Source of the DNA: RUG420 sp045642465
GTDB lineage: Bacteria; Bacillota; Clostridia; Oscillospirales; Acutalibacteraceae
DNA: 64,000 nucleotides
Reading direction: 5' to 3'
Assembly (NCBI GenBank): GCA_045642465.1
Contig: JAZUIY010000017.1
Coordinates: forward strand, 12,793-76,792
The notes beneath the pieces were generated by a model, which made no database searches, was not told the origin of the DNA, and saw only the letters and a list, made by a program, of their open reading frames with translations. This document shows positions 1 through 7,865 of this stretch, piece by piece; positions within the stretch are counted from its first letter, which is position 1, and every line of letters begins with the position of its first letter. A program made the position numbers and the translations under genes.

Positions 1-422
1 AAAAGTCCATGCTGTTCCGTGGTTTTGATGACGTCTTCATGGTTCCGCAGTCCAGACATACCACCGTTTTGCGGGAGGATGTGGAAGCGGTTCCGGAACT
101 GAAGATTTTGGCTTCTTCCGAAGAAGCCGGGGTCTTTGCCGTCAGCACCAAGCATGGCCGACAAATCTTTATTACCGGTCATACGGAATATGATGCAGAT
201 ACCCTTTACAATGAATATAAGCGGGATGTAGACGCAGGCTTGCCAATTAAGCCGCCGGTGAACTATTTCCCGAATGGGCGTGTCACCAAGCATGTGCCGG
301 TTACCTGGCGGTCCAGTGCAAACCTTCTGTTTAGTAACTGGGTCAACTACTTCGTTTATCAGGAAACCCCATACTTGCTTTCCGAAATCGATCAGATCCG
401 CGAAAAGAAAAAGAAGAAATAA
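1..422 (+). CDS. metA: Homoserine O-acyltransferase, C-terminal part (cut by window edge)
   Basis: This is the C-terminal end of MetA, which acylates homoserine with succinyl- or acetyl-CoA as the first committed step of methionine synthesis in the cytoplasm. The reading frame is open from base 3, so the gene begins outside the window. Visible family motifs are LLFSNWVNYFVYQETPY near the end and GHTEYD, which carries the conserved catalytic His and Glu of the MetA fold; the nucleophilic Cys lies upstream and cannot be seen. The protein ends in a short lysine run. An intrinsic terminator follows 6 bases after the stop. Whether the acyl donor is acetyl-CoA or succinyl-CoA cannot be judged from this fragment. 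Confidence 0.93.
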   Translation, partial: KSMLFRGFDDVFMVPQSRHTTVLREDVEAVPELKILASSEEAGVFAVSTKHGRQIFITGHTEYDADTLYNEYKRDVDAGLPIKPPVNYFPNGRVTKHVPVTWRSSANLLFSNWVNYFVYQETPYLLSEIDQIREKKKKK

Positions 423-427
423 GAAAA

Positions 428-456
428 AGACACCGCGAAATGCGGTGTCTTTTTTT
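428..456 (+). terminator. Intrinsic terminator after metA
   Basis: An 8-bp stem (GACACCGC with GCGGTGTC) closes a 5-base GAAAT loop and is followed by a run of seven T. It ends the metA transcript. Confidence 0.9.
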
Positions 457-473
457 ATTGGCTACAAAGCCAT

Positions 474-956
474 TTATTCTGCTTCTGGTTCTAAAATTTG
501 ACAAACATCAATCCAGTCTACCTGGTTGGCAATTTGCCCCAGTTCGTCCGGGGTAAGTTTTACCGCACTGGCTGCGTTGCCGCAGGCTGGATAAACATAG
601 TCAAAGCGTTTTAAGGATTCGTCCAAATAAACGTTAACGCCCTCTTTGATACCAAAAGGGCAAACGCCGCCAACATCGTGGCCTACCAATTCGTTAACCT
701 CTTCCCGGGTTAACATTTTAGCCTTCTTGTGGAAATAGGCCTTATATTTGCTGTTGGCAATTTTGGTGTCTCCTGCGCAGAGAATCATAATTGGCTGTTC
801 CTCTACCATAAAGGTGAGGGACTTTGCAATTTTAGCCGGTTCGGTACCGACGGCCTTTGCGGCCAGCTCCACGGTGGCACTGGACACGTCAAAGAAGAGG
901 GCACGGTCTCCAAAACCGACGCTATCTAAATACGCTTTTGCGTTTTCTGCTCCCAT
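474..956 (-). CDS. YbaK/EbsC family aminoacyl-tRNA deacylase
   Basis: This 160-residue protein has the YbaK/ProX fold, whose members hydrolyse mischarged tRNAs such as Cys-tRNA(Pro) or Ala-tRNA(Pro) in trans. The order of conserved blocks fits: AKIAKSLTF, then a KIANSKYK-like stretch, then GGVCPFGIK, and a late NAASAVKLTPDEL. I chose the ATG at 956 because an AAGGAG box sits 8 bases before it and the preceding gene stops 4 bases upstream; a further in-frame ATG at 974 would overlap that gene and lacks a ribosome site. It is the last gene of a minus-strand operon with AlaX and PduL. Exact tRNA specificity cannot be read from the sequence. Confidence 0.87.
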   Translation of the reverse strand: MGAENAKAYLDSVGFGDRALFFDVSSATVELAAKAVGTEPAKIAKSLTFMVEEQPIMILCAGDTKIANSKYKAYFHKKAKMLTREEVNELVGHDVGGVCPFGIKEGVNVYLDESLKRFDYVYPACGNAASAVKLTPDELGQIANQVDWIDVCQILEPEAE

Positions 957-960
957 AGGA

Positions 961-2124
961 TTACTCCTTTTCAAAATAGGCTTGAATGGTTAAGAGCGGG
1001 CACTGGAAAGAGCCTTGAACCAGTTGCGGTTTTCCGCCGCCACGGCCATTCAGTGCGCTGTTGATTTCTTTTACCAAAGTGGAAAGGTTGAGGCCGCTTT
1101 CTGCCTCGGTGGTAATAATGTAACGGTAGGTATCTTCTCCGGTTTTGGAGAGGGCAACAAACATGCCGGAACAGGATGCAGCGCCGCCCTTTGCTAAGGT
1201 CATCAGGGTGTCACTGTCGGCGTTTTCCAAAGCCACCACTAAATTCCCCTCGGTGAAAGAAAGACCGCTTAAATAGGCTTCTGCAATGCCTCTGTTGGCC
1301 ACGGACAAGTCATGGGCCAAGCCGTCTGCTTTGGCAGAGAGGGCGCTGACAGCAGCTGCGGTTTCTGCCTGTGGGGAAGAGGTGATATCCATAATCTGAA
1401 GCACGTTTTCCTGCTTCTCTTCATAGTCTTCTAAGGCGTCCCACCCACAGCGCAGGTGGAGGCGGGTACCGCCGTGACTTTTTTCAAAATGGACGATTTT
1501 TATGAGACCGATTTCTCCGGTTCTGGTTACGTGTGGGGCACAGCAGGCACACACGTCTACTTCCGGAATGGTAACCAGTCTAACATTTTCGGTGAGATCC
1601 AGCTTGCTGCGGTACTCCAAAGTAGGGAGGGTGGCAGGATCTGGATAACCGGTGAAGATAGGTACATTGGCAAATACCACTTCATTGGCTTTCCTCTCAA
1701 TGAGATGAACGTCCTCTTCTGTGAGGATTCCGTTGTAGTCACAGGTGACGTCATTATTTCCCAAATGGAAGCCAATGTTGTCAAATCCGTACAGGTTGTG
1801 AACCATGCCGGAAACAATGTGTTCTCCGGAATGGCTTTGCATTCTTCGGAACCGGAGAGGCCAGTTCAGTTCTCCGGTTACTTCTTCTCCTACCGGGAGA
1901 GGACCGGAACAGATGTGGGTGATGATTCCACTGTCGTCAATTTGAACATCGACAACTTGAACGCCATTTAAGGTGCCTTCATCTGCAAATTGGCCGCCGC
2001 CTTCCGGGAAGAATGCGGTTTGATCCAACCTAACAGAATAAAAAGCACCGCTCTCGACGCATTCCTGCACGAGAGCGGTGAATGTACTTAAATGACTATC
2101 TGCATCATACAGTTTCGTCGTCAT
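961..2124 (-). CDS. AlaX-type alanyl-tRNA editing hydrolase with DHHA1 domain
   Basis: This 387-residue protein resembles the editing and C-terminal parts of alanyl-tRNA synthetase without the aminoacylation domain. Such AlaX-L proteins clear Ser-tRNA(Ala) or Gly-tRNA(Ala). The zinc/editing motifs are present: HxxxH at residues 98-102 (HSGEH) and CxxxH at 194-198 (CCAPH). The C-terminal DHHA1 glycine motif GRGGGKPQLVQG is also present. The start at 2124 shares one base with the stop of the PduL gene (TAATG), implying translational coupling; upstream in-frame ATGs lie inside PduL. The downstream neighbour is another tRNA deacylase, so the pair forms a small translation-proofreading operon. Confidence 0.9.
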   Translation of the reverse strand: MTTKLYDADSHLSTFTALVQECVESGAFYSVRLDQTAFFPEGGGQFADEGTLNGVQVVDVQIDDSGIITHICSGPLPVGEEVTGELNWPLRFRRMQSHSGEHIVSGMVHNLYGFDNIGFHLGNNDVTCDYNGILTEEDVHLIERKANEVVFANVPIFTGYPDPATLPTLEYRSKLDLTENVRLVTIPEVDVCACCAPHVTRTGEIGLIKIVHFEKSHGGTRLHLRCGWDALEDYEEKQENVLQIMDITSSPQAETAAAVSALSAKADGLAHDLSVANRGIAEAYLSGLSFTEGNLVVALENADSDTLMTLAKGGAASCSGMFVALSKTGEDTYRYIITTEAESGLNLSTLVKEINSALNGRGGGKPQLVQGSFQCPLLTIQAYFEKE

Positions 2125-2696
2125 TATTTTACAAGTTCTACCATGAGGCCTGGGGTAGCGCCGCAAGCGTTGGATTCGTCGGTGTCAATGTGCATTGCAA
2201 GAGCGTACTTTTCGGATACGCGGGCAACAACATCGTCAAAAATAAGGGAACGGCCATCGGAAGTAACCTTAACTTTTACAATTTCACCGTTTTCAATGCC
2301 CAGTTCTTTGGCATCTTCCGGAGTAGCATGAATGTGACGCTTTGCAACAATAACGCCTTCGTTAATTTCAACTTCACCCTTAGGGCCAACCAGCTTGCAA
2401 GCACCGGAACCGGCAATGTCAGCGGATTCACGGATTGGAGCAGCAATGCCGATGGAGCGGGCATCAGAAGCGGAAAGTTCTACCTGAGTTTCCGGACGGA
2501 TTGGGCCTAAAATGGAAACCTTTGGGAATTCGCCCTTAGGACCAATTACGCGAACGCGTTCTTCGGAAGCAAACTGACCCGGCTGGGAAAGGTCCTTTTT
2601 CCAAGTGAGTTCGTAACCTTCACCGAAGAGGGTGTCCAGTACTTCTCTGGTAACGTGCAAGTGTCTTGCGGAAGTTTCAAGTAAAATCTGTTTCAT
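2124..2696 (-). CDS. pduL: Phosphate propanoyltransferase, PduL family
   Basis: PduL enzymes convert acyl-CoA plus phosphate to acyl-phosphate (acetyl- or propionyl-), feeding substrate-level ATP synthesis. The 190-residue protein has the two-part zinc site: HLH at residues 12-14 and HIH at 121-123, plus a conserved His at 169 in ALAMHID. GPIRPETQVELS is also typical. The ATG at 2696 has an AAGG box about 9 bases upstream, whereas an ATG three codons earlier lies inside that box. No microcompartment shell genes or encapsulation peptide-like N-terminus are seen, so it probably replaces classical phosphotransacetylase in general metabolism. It is first in the operon with the two deacylases. Confidence 0.9.
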   Translation of the reverse strand: MKQILLETSARHLHVTREVLDTLFGEGYELTWKKDLSQPGQFASEERVRVIGPKGEFPKVSILGPIRPETQVELSASDARSIGIAAPIRESADIAGSGACKLVGPKGEVEINEGVIVAKRHIHATPEDAKELGIENGEIVKVKVTSDGRSLIFDDVVARVSEKYALAMHIDTDESNACGATPGLMVELVK

Positions 2697-2740
2697 GAAG
2701 ATCATCCTTTATATATATTATTAGTATGGAATTCGCAACT

Positions 2741-2769
2741 ATTATACGAGCAAAGGCTCTACTTTTCAA
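2741..2769 (-). promoter_or_regulatory. Sigma-A promoter of the pduL operon
   Basis: On the minus strand a -35 TTGAAA (2769-2764) and a perfect -10 TATAAT (2746-2741) are separated by 17 bases. It lies about 45 bases before the pduL start. Confidence 0.75.
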
Positions 2770-2817
2770 TGTCAATTGTGCTAGAATAAATGGGAATAAG
2801 TAGCGGAGGTTTACCCC

Positions 2818-3378
2818 ATGTATAACAGTTTTGAAGAACTGCGTGCCGACTGCATGCAATGTAATAAATGCCGACTGGGCGATACACGTACGAACCTAGT
2901 CTTCGGAGTCGGTAACCCGAAGGCAAAAGTGCTTTTTATTGGAGAGGGCCCGGGAGAACAGGAGGACCTGAAAGGGGAGCCGTTTGTGGGTAGAAGCGGT
3001 CAGCTTCTAGATAAGATGCTTTCCGCCGTGGGCCTGAGCCGGGCAGAAAACATTTATATTGCCAACATGGTGAAATGCCGTCCGCCCCAGAACCGTGATC
3101 CAAAGCCGGACGAGCAGGACATCTGCATGGAGTGGCTGAGAGAGCAAGTCCGGCTCATTCAGCCGAAGATTATTGTGTGCCTTGGCCGTATTTCGGCCCA
3201 GCGCATCATTTCTCCGGACTTCAAAGTTACCAAGGAGCACGGTGAATTTATTGAGCGGAACGGCGTGCTGCTGATGGGCACCTTCCATCCGGCCGCATTG
3301 CTCCGGAACCCCAACAATAAGCCGGCAGCCTTTGACGACTTTTTAAAACTCCGCGACAAATTAGAAGAATTATCTTAA
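2818..3378 (+). CDS. Uracil-DNA glycosylase, family 4 (Fe-S type)
   Basis: It removes uracil from DNA to start base excision repair. The 186-residue length is normal. Family-4 features are all visible: an N-terminal Cys cluster (C12, C15) and two later cysteines in VKCRPPQNR and EQDIC that together ligate a [4Fe-4S] cluster, the uracil-binding GEGPGEQED block, FVGRSGQLLD, and the late motif GTFHPAALLRN. The ATG at 2818 follows a GGAGG box. The gene stands alone between divergent and convergent neighbours and ends at a strong terminator. Confidence 0.93.
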   Translation: MYNSFEELRADCMQCNKCRLGDTRTNLVFGVGNPKAKVLFIGEGPGEQEDLKGEPFVGRSGQLLDKMLSAVGLSRAENIYIANMVKCRPPQNRDPKPDEQDICMEWLREQVRLIQPKIIVCLGRISAQRIISPDFKVTKEHGEFIERNGVLLMGTFHPAALLRNPNNKPAAFDDFLKLRDKLEELS

Positions 3379-3383
3379 AAGAA

Positions 3384-3413
3384 AAGCCATCCCGGTGGGA
3401 TGGCTTCTTTTTT
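3384..3413. terminator. Bidirectional terminator between udg and the AraC regulator
   Basis: A 10-bp stem AAGCCATCCC/GGGATGGCTT with a 3-base loop is followed by T-rich tracts on both strands. It serves both converging genes. Confidence 0.85.
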
Positions 3414-3420
3414 ATACTTT

Positions 3421-4350
3421 TTACACCTTGTACTGAATTAATTCTTGCAAGGCTTCTTCCGGTGGGAAGAAGTATTCGGTATCCTTTTCCATTTTTTGGA
3501 TGTTCAAGGTGGCTATCGGCGGAATGTTGGCCCGGAACTCGGCCGGTTTCATGCCTAGCTGGGTTTCGAACATCTTTGTCATGTACTTTAGCTCGGAAAA
3601 ACCGCTGCGTTCGCTGACTTCGGTTAAGGTTAGGCCGGTGTCGGCAATGAGGCGGAGGGCATGTTCAAAGCGAACCCGGTTCAGCTGTTCTTGGAAGGTA
3701 ACCCCAAACTGTTCCGTAAAGAGATGGCTTAAATGGGTTACCGTAATATTTTCGCTGGCAGCCAAATCTGTCAGACGGATAGGTTCTTGATAATGGTCTT
3801 CCAGGTGGGCGCTTAGGCGCATCATACGGGAGACCTGTTTTTTGTTTTTATCATGTTCTGCATCCGAAATAACCTGATGAGGCACAAAGAGAAAGACGTC
3901 CTTTAAGAAGGCAGTCATTTCGGAAATACAGCTGAGTTCATAGTATTCACTGCCGGTAACGTATTCAATGCCGGCACCAATAAAGTGGCGCTGGCTTTCT
4001 AAGAGTACTTTCCTTGGAAGAACCGCATTTAAATCTGCTTCTAAGAAGAGGGTGTTTTGCAGTGCAGGGAAGTAGGACTTCAAGAAGCGAGGGGAAAACT
4101 GAAGGATGAGAGTGGTAATTGGCCCCCGGGTGCCACTGATGTCATGGGGCTCATTGGAATTGATGAGCAGCATGGAACCGGGATGCAGTTCATATTCCTG
4201 CTGACGAATATGACAAACCCCGTTGCCGTCCAGAATGAAAAGCACTTCAATATCCGAGTGCATATGAACGGAACGGAAGAGAATATGGTTTACAAATAAG
4301 TTGAGATGCTTAATGCGGCTGTGGGCCACAATTTCATACTCTTGTTTCAT
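3421..4350 (-). CDS. AraC family transcriptional regulator, probable xylose-operon activator
   Basis: This 309-residue protein has an N-terminal cupin sensor half (about 15-110, with HSDIEVLFIL and LHPGSMLLINSNEPH) and a C-terminal pair of helix-turn-helices (about 180-275). The second ends in the family signature SGFSELKYMTKMFETQLGMKPAEFR. About 35 extra residues follow the DNA-binding part. It is transcribed divergently from xylB-xylA across a 145-base gap, which is the usual arrangement for a local sugar-responsive activator. That it senses xylose is inferred from position only; the sequence does not show ligand specificity. Confidence 0.85.
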   Translation of the reverse strand: MKQEYEIVAHSRIKHLNLFVNHILFRSVHMHSDIEVLFILDGNGVCHIRQQEYELHPGSMLLINSNEPHDISGTRGPITTLILQFSPRFLKSYFPALQNTLFLEADLNAVLPRKVLLESQRHFIGAGIEYVTGSEYYELSCISEMTAFLKDVFLFVPHQVISDAEHDKNKKQVSRMMRLSAHLEDHYQEPIRLTDLAASENITVTHLSHLFTEQFGVTFQEQLNRVRFEHALRLIADTGLTLTEVSERSGFSELKYMTKMFETQLGMKPAEFRANIPPIATLNIQKMEKDTEYFFPPEEALQELIQYKV

Positions 4351-4371
4351 AGAATCACGCCCTTTGACTAT

Positions 4372-4401
4372 ATTTTATATTCTTCGTACAAAAATCGCAA
4401 G
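4372..4401 (-). promoter_or_regulatory. Putative promoter of the AraC regulator
   Basis: On the minus strand, -35 TTGCGA (4401-4396) and -10 TAAAAT (4377-4372) have an 18-base spacer. Its -35 touches the inverted repeat at 4400-4432. Confidence 0.5.
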
Positions 4402-4432
4402 ATTGTCGTTCTAAATAGTAGGCGAAATCTTA
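4400..4432. promoter_or_regulatory. Imperfect inverted repeat in the xyl divergent region, candidate operator
   Basis: AAGATT(G)TCG at 4400-4409 and CGAAATCTT at 4424-4432 are complementary apart from one extra G, with 14 bases between. The element sits between the regulator promoter and xylB. AraC proteins usually bind direct repeats, so assigning it to this regulator is uncertain. Confidence 0.35.
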
Positions 4433-4495
4433 GGAATTCGGGAAACAATCATTTAGGATATAGATGACGAAATTAGATGAAGGAGCGAAACGTAA

Positions 4496-5977
4496 ATGCT
4501 TTTCGTAGGTATTGATCTTGGTACCTCTTCCGTGAAGTTGCTTCTGGTAGACGAAAAAGGCCAGATTCACGGAGAAGTCACCAAAGAATATCCTGTGTAC
4601 TTCCCAAAAGAAGGATGGTCAGAACAACATCCGGAAGACTGGATTTCCGCAGTTAAGTCCGGACTGACCGTACTGTTAAACAAAGTAGATAAAAGTCAGG
4701 TAGCCGGCATCGGCTGCGGAGGACAAATGCATGGCTTAGTTGCCTTGGATGAAAATGACAATGTCATCCGCCCGGCCATTCTTTGGAACGACGGCCGAAC
4801 CTTTGCAGAAACCGAATACCTGAACCACTTAATTGGTCAAAAGGTATTGTCCGAAGAAACCGCAAACATTGCATTTGCCGGATTTACCGCACCAAAGATT
4901 CTTTGGATGAAGAACAAAGAACCGGAAAACTTTGACCGCATTGCAAAGATTATGCTGCCAAAGGATTACGTGGTCTATTGCTTGACCGGCGTCCATGCAA
5001 CCGATTACTCGGACGCTTCCGGCATGCTTCTCTTAGATGTAGAACACAAGTGCTGGTCCAAAAAAATGTTGGAAATCTGTTCCGTTACAGAAGAGCAGCT
5101 GCCAAAGCTTTATGAGTCCTACGAAGTGGTAGGAACCGTGAAGCCGGAAATTGCCGAATGCCTTGGCATTGGCGAAGTTAAGGTGGTTGCAGGTGCAGGG
5201 GACAACGCAGCAGCTGCTGTAGGTACCGGCACCGTAGGCGAAGGGAAATGTAACATTTCTCTCGGCACCTCCGGAACCATCTTCGTTTCCAGCGAAGAAT
5301 TTGGCAGTGTACCGGAAAACGCACTGCACGCCTTCTGCCACGCAGACGGCAAATACCATTTGATGGGCTGTATGCTTTCCGCCGCATCCTGTAACAACTG
5401 GTGGATGAAAGACATCCTCGGTACCACAGATTTTGCCGGCATGCAGAAAGAAATTGACACAGAAAAGTTAGGGCAAAACCACGTTTACTTCTTACCTTAT
5501 TTGATGGGCGAACGAAGCCCGATCAACGACACCAATGCCCGCGGTACTTTCGTAGGCATGACAATGGACACCAGCCGTGCAGATTTGCTGCAAGCCATTT
5601 TTGAAGGTGTTGCTTTTGCCATCCGCGACAGCTACGAAGTAGCCAAGCAGATTGGCATTGAAATTACCGCCAGCAACATTTGCGGCGGTGGCGCAAAGAG
5701 CCCACTTTGGAAAACCATTTTGGCCGCTGTCCTGAACCTGCGTTTGGATTGTCTCCAGACGGAACAGGGACCGGGCTTCGGCGGCGCCATGTTGGCCATG
5801 GTAGGCTGCGGCGTCTATGATACAGTATCCACTGCTTGCGAGGCATTGGTAAAAGTATCCGATTCTGTTGAACCGGATGCAGAACTCGCAGCACTTTATG
5901 AGAAAAGATATAACAACTATAAAAAGATTTACCCGGCACTGAAAACATTTTTTGCCGACGCCATTAAGGAGGATTAA
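4496..5977 (+). CDS. xylB: Xylulokinase
   Basis: XylB phosphorylates D-xylulose to xylulose-5-phosphate with ATP, feeding the pentose phosphate pathway. The 493-residue FGGY-family kinase begins with the phosphate-binding GIDLGTSSVKLLLVD, and has GGQMHGLV (sugar-binding region), ILWNDGRT, GAGDNAAAAVGTG and the C-terminal ATP-site NICGGGAKSPLWKTILA. The start ATG follows AAGGAG by 11 bases. Two bases separate its stop from the xylA ATG, with xylA's ribosome site inside the xylB end, so the pair is one operon, in the order kinase then isomerase. Confidence 0.96.
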   Translation: MLFVGIDLGTSSVKLLLVDEKGQIHGEVTKEYPVYFPKEGWSEQHPEDWISAVKSGLTVLLNKVDKSQVAGIGCGGQMHGLVALDENDNVIRPAILWNDGRTFAETEYLNHLIGQKVLSEETANIAFAGFTAPKILWMKNKEPENFDRIAKIMLPKDYVVYCLTGVHATDYSDASGMLLLDVEHKCWSKKMLEICSVTEEQLPKLYESYEVVGTVKPEIAECLGIGEVKVVAGAGDNAAAAVGTGTVGEGKCNISLGTSGTIFVSSEEFGSVPENALHAFCHADGKYHLMGCMLSAASCNNWWMKDILGTTDFAGMQKEIDTEKLGQNHVYFLPYLMGERSPINDTNARGTFVGMTMDTSRADLLQAIFEGVAFAIRDSYEVAKQIGIEITASNICGGGAKSPLWKTILAAVLNLRLDCLQTEQGPGFGGAMLAMVGCGVYDTVSTACEALVKVSDSVEPDAELAALYEKRYNNYKKIYPALKTFFADAIKED

Positions 5978-5979
5978 TA

Positions 5980-7299
5980 ATGAGCGAAGTATTTGCAAAC
6001 ATTCCAGTAATTAAGTATGAAGGTCCAGATAGCAAAAACCCATTTGCTTTCAAATTCTATGATCCGGAAAAGGTAATCATGGGCAAGACCATGAAAGAAC
6101 ATCTTCCATTTGCCATGGCCTGGTGGCACAACCTTGGTGCTGCAGGTACCGATATGTTCGGTAGAGACACCGGCGACAAGAGATTCGGTGCCAGCGAAGC
6201 TGCAACCATGGAACACGCTAAGGCAAAGGTGGATGCCGGTTTCGAATTTATGACAAAAGTCGGCATTGAATACTTCTGCTTCCACGACGTAGACCTTGTT
6301 CCGGAAGCTGATGACATTAATGTTACCAATGCTCGTTTGGATGAAATTACCGATTACATCTTGGAAAAGATGAAGGCAACCGGTATTAAGTGCCTCTGGG
6401 GTACTGCCAACATGTTCTCTAACCCTCGTTTCATGAACGGCGCAGGCAGCACCAACAACATTGATACCTACTGCTTTGCAGCTGCTCAGATTAAGAAGGC
6501 TCTTGAACTTACCGTAAAACTTGGCGGTAAGGGCTACGTATTCTGTGGCGGCCGTGAAGGTTATGAAACCCTCCTGAACACCGACGTTAAATTTGAACAG
6601 GAAAATATTGCTGCTCTGATGCACATGGCTGTTGATTATGGCCGTAAGATTGGCTTCACCGGCGACTTCTACATTGAACCAAAGCCAAAAGAACCAATGA
6701 AGCATCAGTATGACTTTGACGCAGCAACTGCCATTGGCTTCCTTCGTCAGTATGGCCTCGACAAGGACTTCAAGATGAACATTGAAGCAAACCATGCAAC
6801 GCTTGCCGGCCACACCTTCCAGCATGAACTTCGCATTTCCGCTATTAACGGTATGCTTGGTTCCATTGACGCAAACCAGGGTGACTACCTCCTTGGCTGG
6901 GATACCGACGAATTCCCAAGCGACGTTTACGAAGCAACCATGTGTATGTACGAAGTGCTGAAGTCCGATGGCCTCACCGGTGGTTTCAACTTTGACTCCA
7001 AGACCCGTCGTCCTTCCAACACCTACGAAGACATGTTCAAGGCTTATATCCTTGGTATGGATACCTTCGCTCTTGGTCTTATCAAGGCTGCTGCCATGAT
7101 TGAAGACGGCAGAGTAGATGCATTCAAAGAAAAGAAATACGAAACCTTCCAGTCTGAACTGGGTAAGAAGGTTCGCTCCGGCAAAGCTTCCTTGGAAGAA
7201 CTTGCCAAAGCCGCATGCGACATGAAGGGCATGGAATCCCCAATTTCCGGAAACCAGGAAGGCCTTCAGAGCATCGTTAACCAGGTACTCTTTGGTTAA
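5980..7299 (+). CDS. xylA: Xylose isomerase (class II length)
   Basis: XylA interconverts D-xylose and D-xylulose using two divalent metals. The 439-residue length fits the longer class II enzymes. The catalytic His is at residue 102 in FCFHDVDLVPE. Metal-binding stretches YIEPKPKEPMKHQYD, IEANHATLAGHTF and DANQGDYLLGWDTDEFP are intact. AAGGAGG lies 7 bases upstream of the ATG. Codon choice looks highly biased to C-ending codons compared with neighbouring genes, in keeping with strong expression. No classical terminator follows; instead a 400-base hairpin-rich gap comes next. Confidence 0.97.
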   Translation: MSEVFANIPVIKYEGPDSKNPFAFKFYDPEKVIMGKTMKEHLPFAMAWWHNLGAAGTDMFGRDTGDKRFGASEAATMEHAKAKVDAGFEFMTKVGIEYFCFHDVDLVPEADDINVTNARLDEITDYILEKMKATGIKCLWGTANMFSNPRFMNGAGSTNNIDTYCFAAAQIKKALELTVKLGGKGYVFCGGREGYETLLNTDVKFEQENIAALMHMAVDYGRKIGFTGDFYIEPKPKEPMKHQYDFDAATAIGFLRQYGLDKDFKMNIEANHATLAGHTFQHELRISAINGMLGSIDANQGDYLLGWDTDEFPSDVYEATMCMYEVLKSDGLTGGFNFDSKTRRPSNTYEDMFKAYILGMDTFALGLIKAAAMIEDGRVDAFKEKKYETFQSELGKKVRSGKASLEELAKAACDMKGMESPISGNQEGLQSIVNQVLFG

Positions 7300-7353
7300 T
7301 CCATTCTACAGATCATATTGCTCATTCCCCTAGTGTAGTTTGGACAAAGATAG

Positions 7354-7417
7354 ATTTTTCTTCCTTTTCTCGATTGCCGAATGATGGAGACCTCGGCTTC
7401 GGGAAAAGAGGAAAAAC
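7354..7417 (+). other. Long composite hairpin downstream of xylA
   Basis: CTTTTCTCG pairs with CGGGAAAAG (one G-U), extended outward by T-rich/A-rich arms with bulges. Inside is a second stem GCCGA (7376-7380)/TCGGC (7393-7397). No T-run follows, so it is not a standard intrinsic terminator. It may stabilise the xylA 3' end or be part of a non-coding RNA with the next element. Confidence 0.4.
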
Positions 7418-7435
7418 CAAATTAAGGAACTCCTT

Positions 7436-7579
7436 AAACTTGCCGCAGGTGACTGGATGTTAGACTGACGGAAGAGAGAAGACTTTCTTGGCTATCGCAA
7501 ACGGGTCCCTACCTGTTTGATTTGAAAGAATTTTCCTTCCCGCATCTGACACCAGCCTACCTGCATTTAAGGCAAGTTT
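7436..7579 (+). ncRNA. Candidate structured RNA: 144-nt rod-like hairpin, possibly 6S-like
   Basis: Nested complementary segments fold the whole stretch into one long bulged rod. AAACTTGCC (7436-7444) closes with GGCAAGTTT (7571-7579). Further in are GCAGGT/ACCTGC, CTGG/CCAG, a 7-bp helix TGTTAGA/TCTGACA, CGG-AAG/CTT-CCG, CTTTC/GAAAG, and an apical 9-bp helix CAAACGGGT/ACCTGTTTG around a CCCT loop. It is followed by C-rich then T-rich sequence. A long rod with internal bulges is the architecture of 6S RNA, but 144 nt is short for that family and I cannot match its conserved bubble, so identity is open. No protein-coding frame explains the region. Confidence 0.35.
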
Positions 7580-7602
7580 CCCCCCCTTTTTCTCTGGTAG
7601 GG

Positions 7603-7634
7603 ACGTCCCTTCTAAAAGGGTCCTGAAGGGACGT
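7603..7634. repeat. Perfect 10-bp inverted repeat between the candidate RNA and tRNA-Arg
   Basis: ACGTCCCTTC (7603-7612) and GAAGGGACGT (7625-7634) are exact reverse complements around a 12-base loop. No T-run follows on the plus strand. Its role is unknown. Confidence 0.6.
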
Positions 7635-7654
7635 AAAATACATTTATTTTAGTG

Positions 7655-7683
7655 TTGCTTTTCACAATTTGATATGATATTAT
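7655..7683 (+). promoter_or_regulatory. Probable promoter of tRNA-Arg
   Basis: -35 TTGCTT (7655-7660) and -10 TATTAT (7678-7683) lie 17 bases apart, ending 24 bases before the mature tRNA 5' end. Confidence 0.5.
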
Positions 7684-7707
7684 AAATGTCGCTGTGAAAC
7701 AGCACAT

Positions 7708-7784
7708 GCGCTAGTAGCTCAGCTGGATAGAGTGTCTGACTACGAATCAGAAGGTCGGGGGTTCGAGTCCCTCCTGGCGCGCCA
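7708..7784 (+). tRNA. tRNA-Arg (anticodon ACG)
   Basis: A complete cloverleaf: 7-bp acceptor GCGCTAG/CTGGCGC, D-arm with AGCTGGATAGAG, anticodon loop with ACG in CTGACTACGAATCAG, T-arm GGGGGTTCGAGTCCC, discriminator G and an encoded CCA. The A in the wobble position is expected to be edited to inosine. A terminator follows directly. Confidence 0.97.
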
Positions 7785-7787
7785 AAT

Positions 7788-7826
7788 AAGGTAGTAGATT
7801 TTGCTAGAAAGTCTACTACCTTTTTT
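7788..7826 (+). terminator. Terminator of tRNA-Arg
   Basis: An 11-bp stem AAGGTAGTAGA/TCTACTACCTT surrounds a 13-base loop and runs into six T. Confidence 0.9.
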
Positions 7827-7865
7827 CTATGCAAAACCGAGAAAAGTAGTTTCTAGGAGGAAAAT

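Noticed and set aside
5974..6825. 283-codon minus-strand open frame
   Set aside because: Antisense to xylA, whose codon bias leaves the complementary frame open.
7649..7834. 61-codon minus-strand frame with GAPGGTRTPDLLIRSQ-like sequence
   Set aside because: It is the antisense of tRNA-Arg and its terminator, a well-known source of false protein annotations.
7827..7865. Fluoride riboswitch upstream of crcB
   Set aside because: The gap between the tRNA terminator and the start codon is only about 40 bases and lacks the motif.
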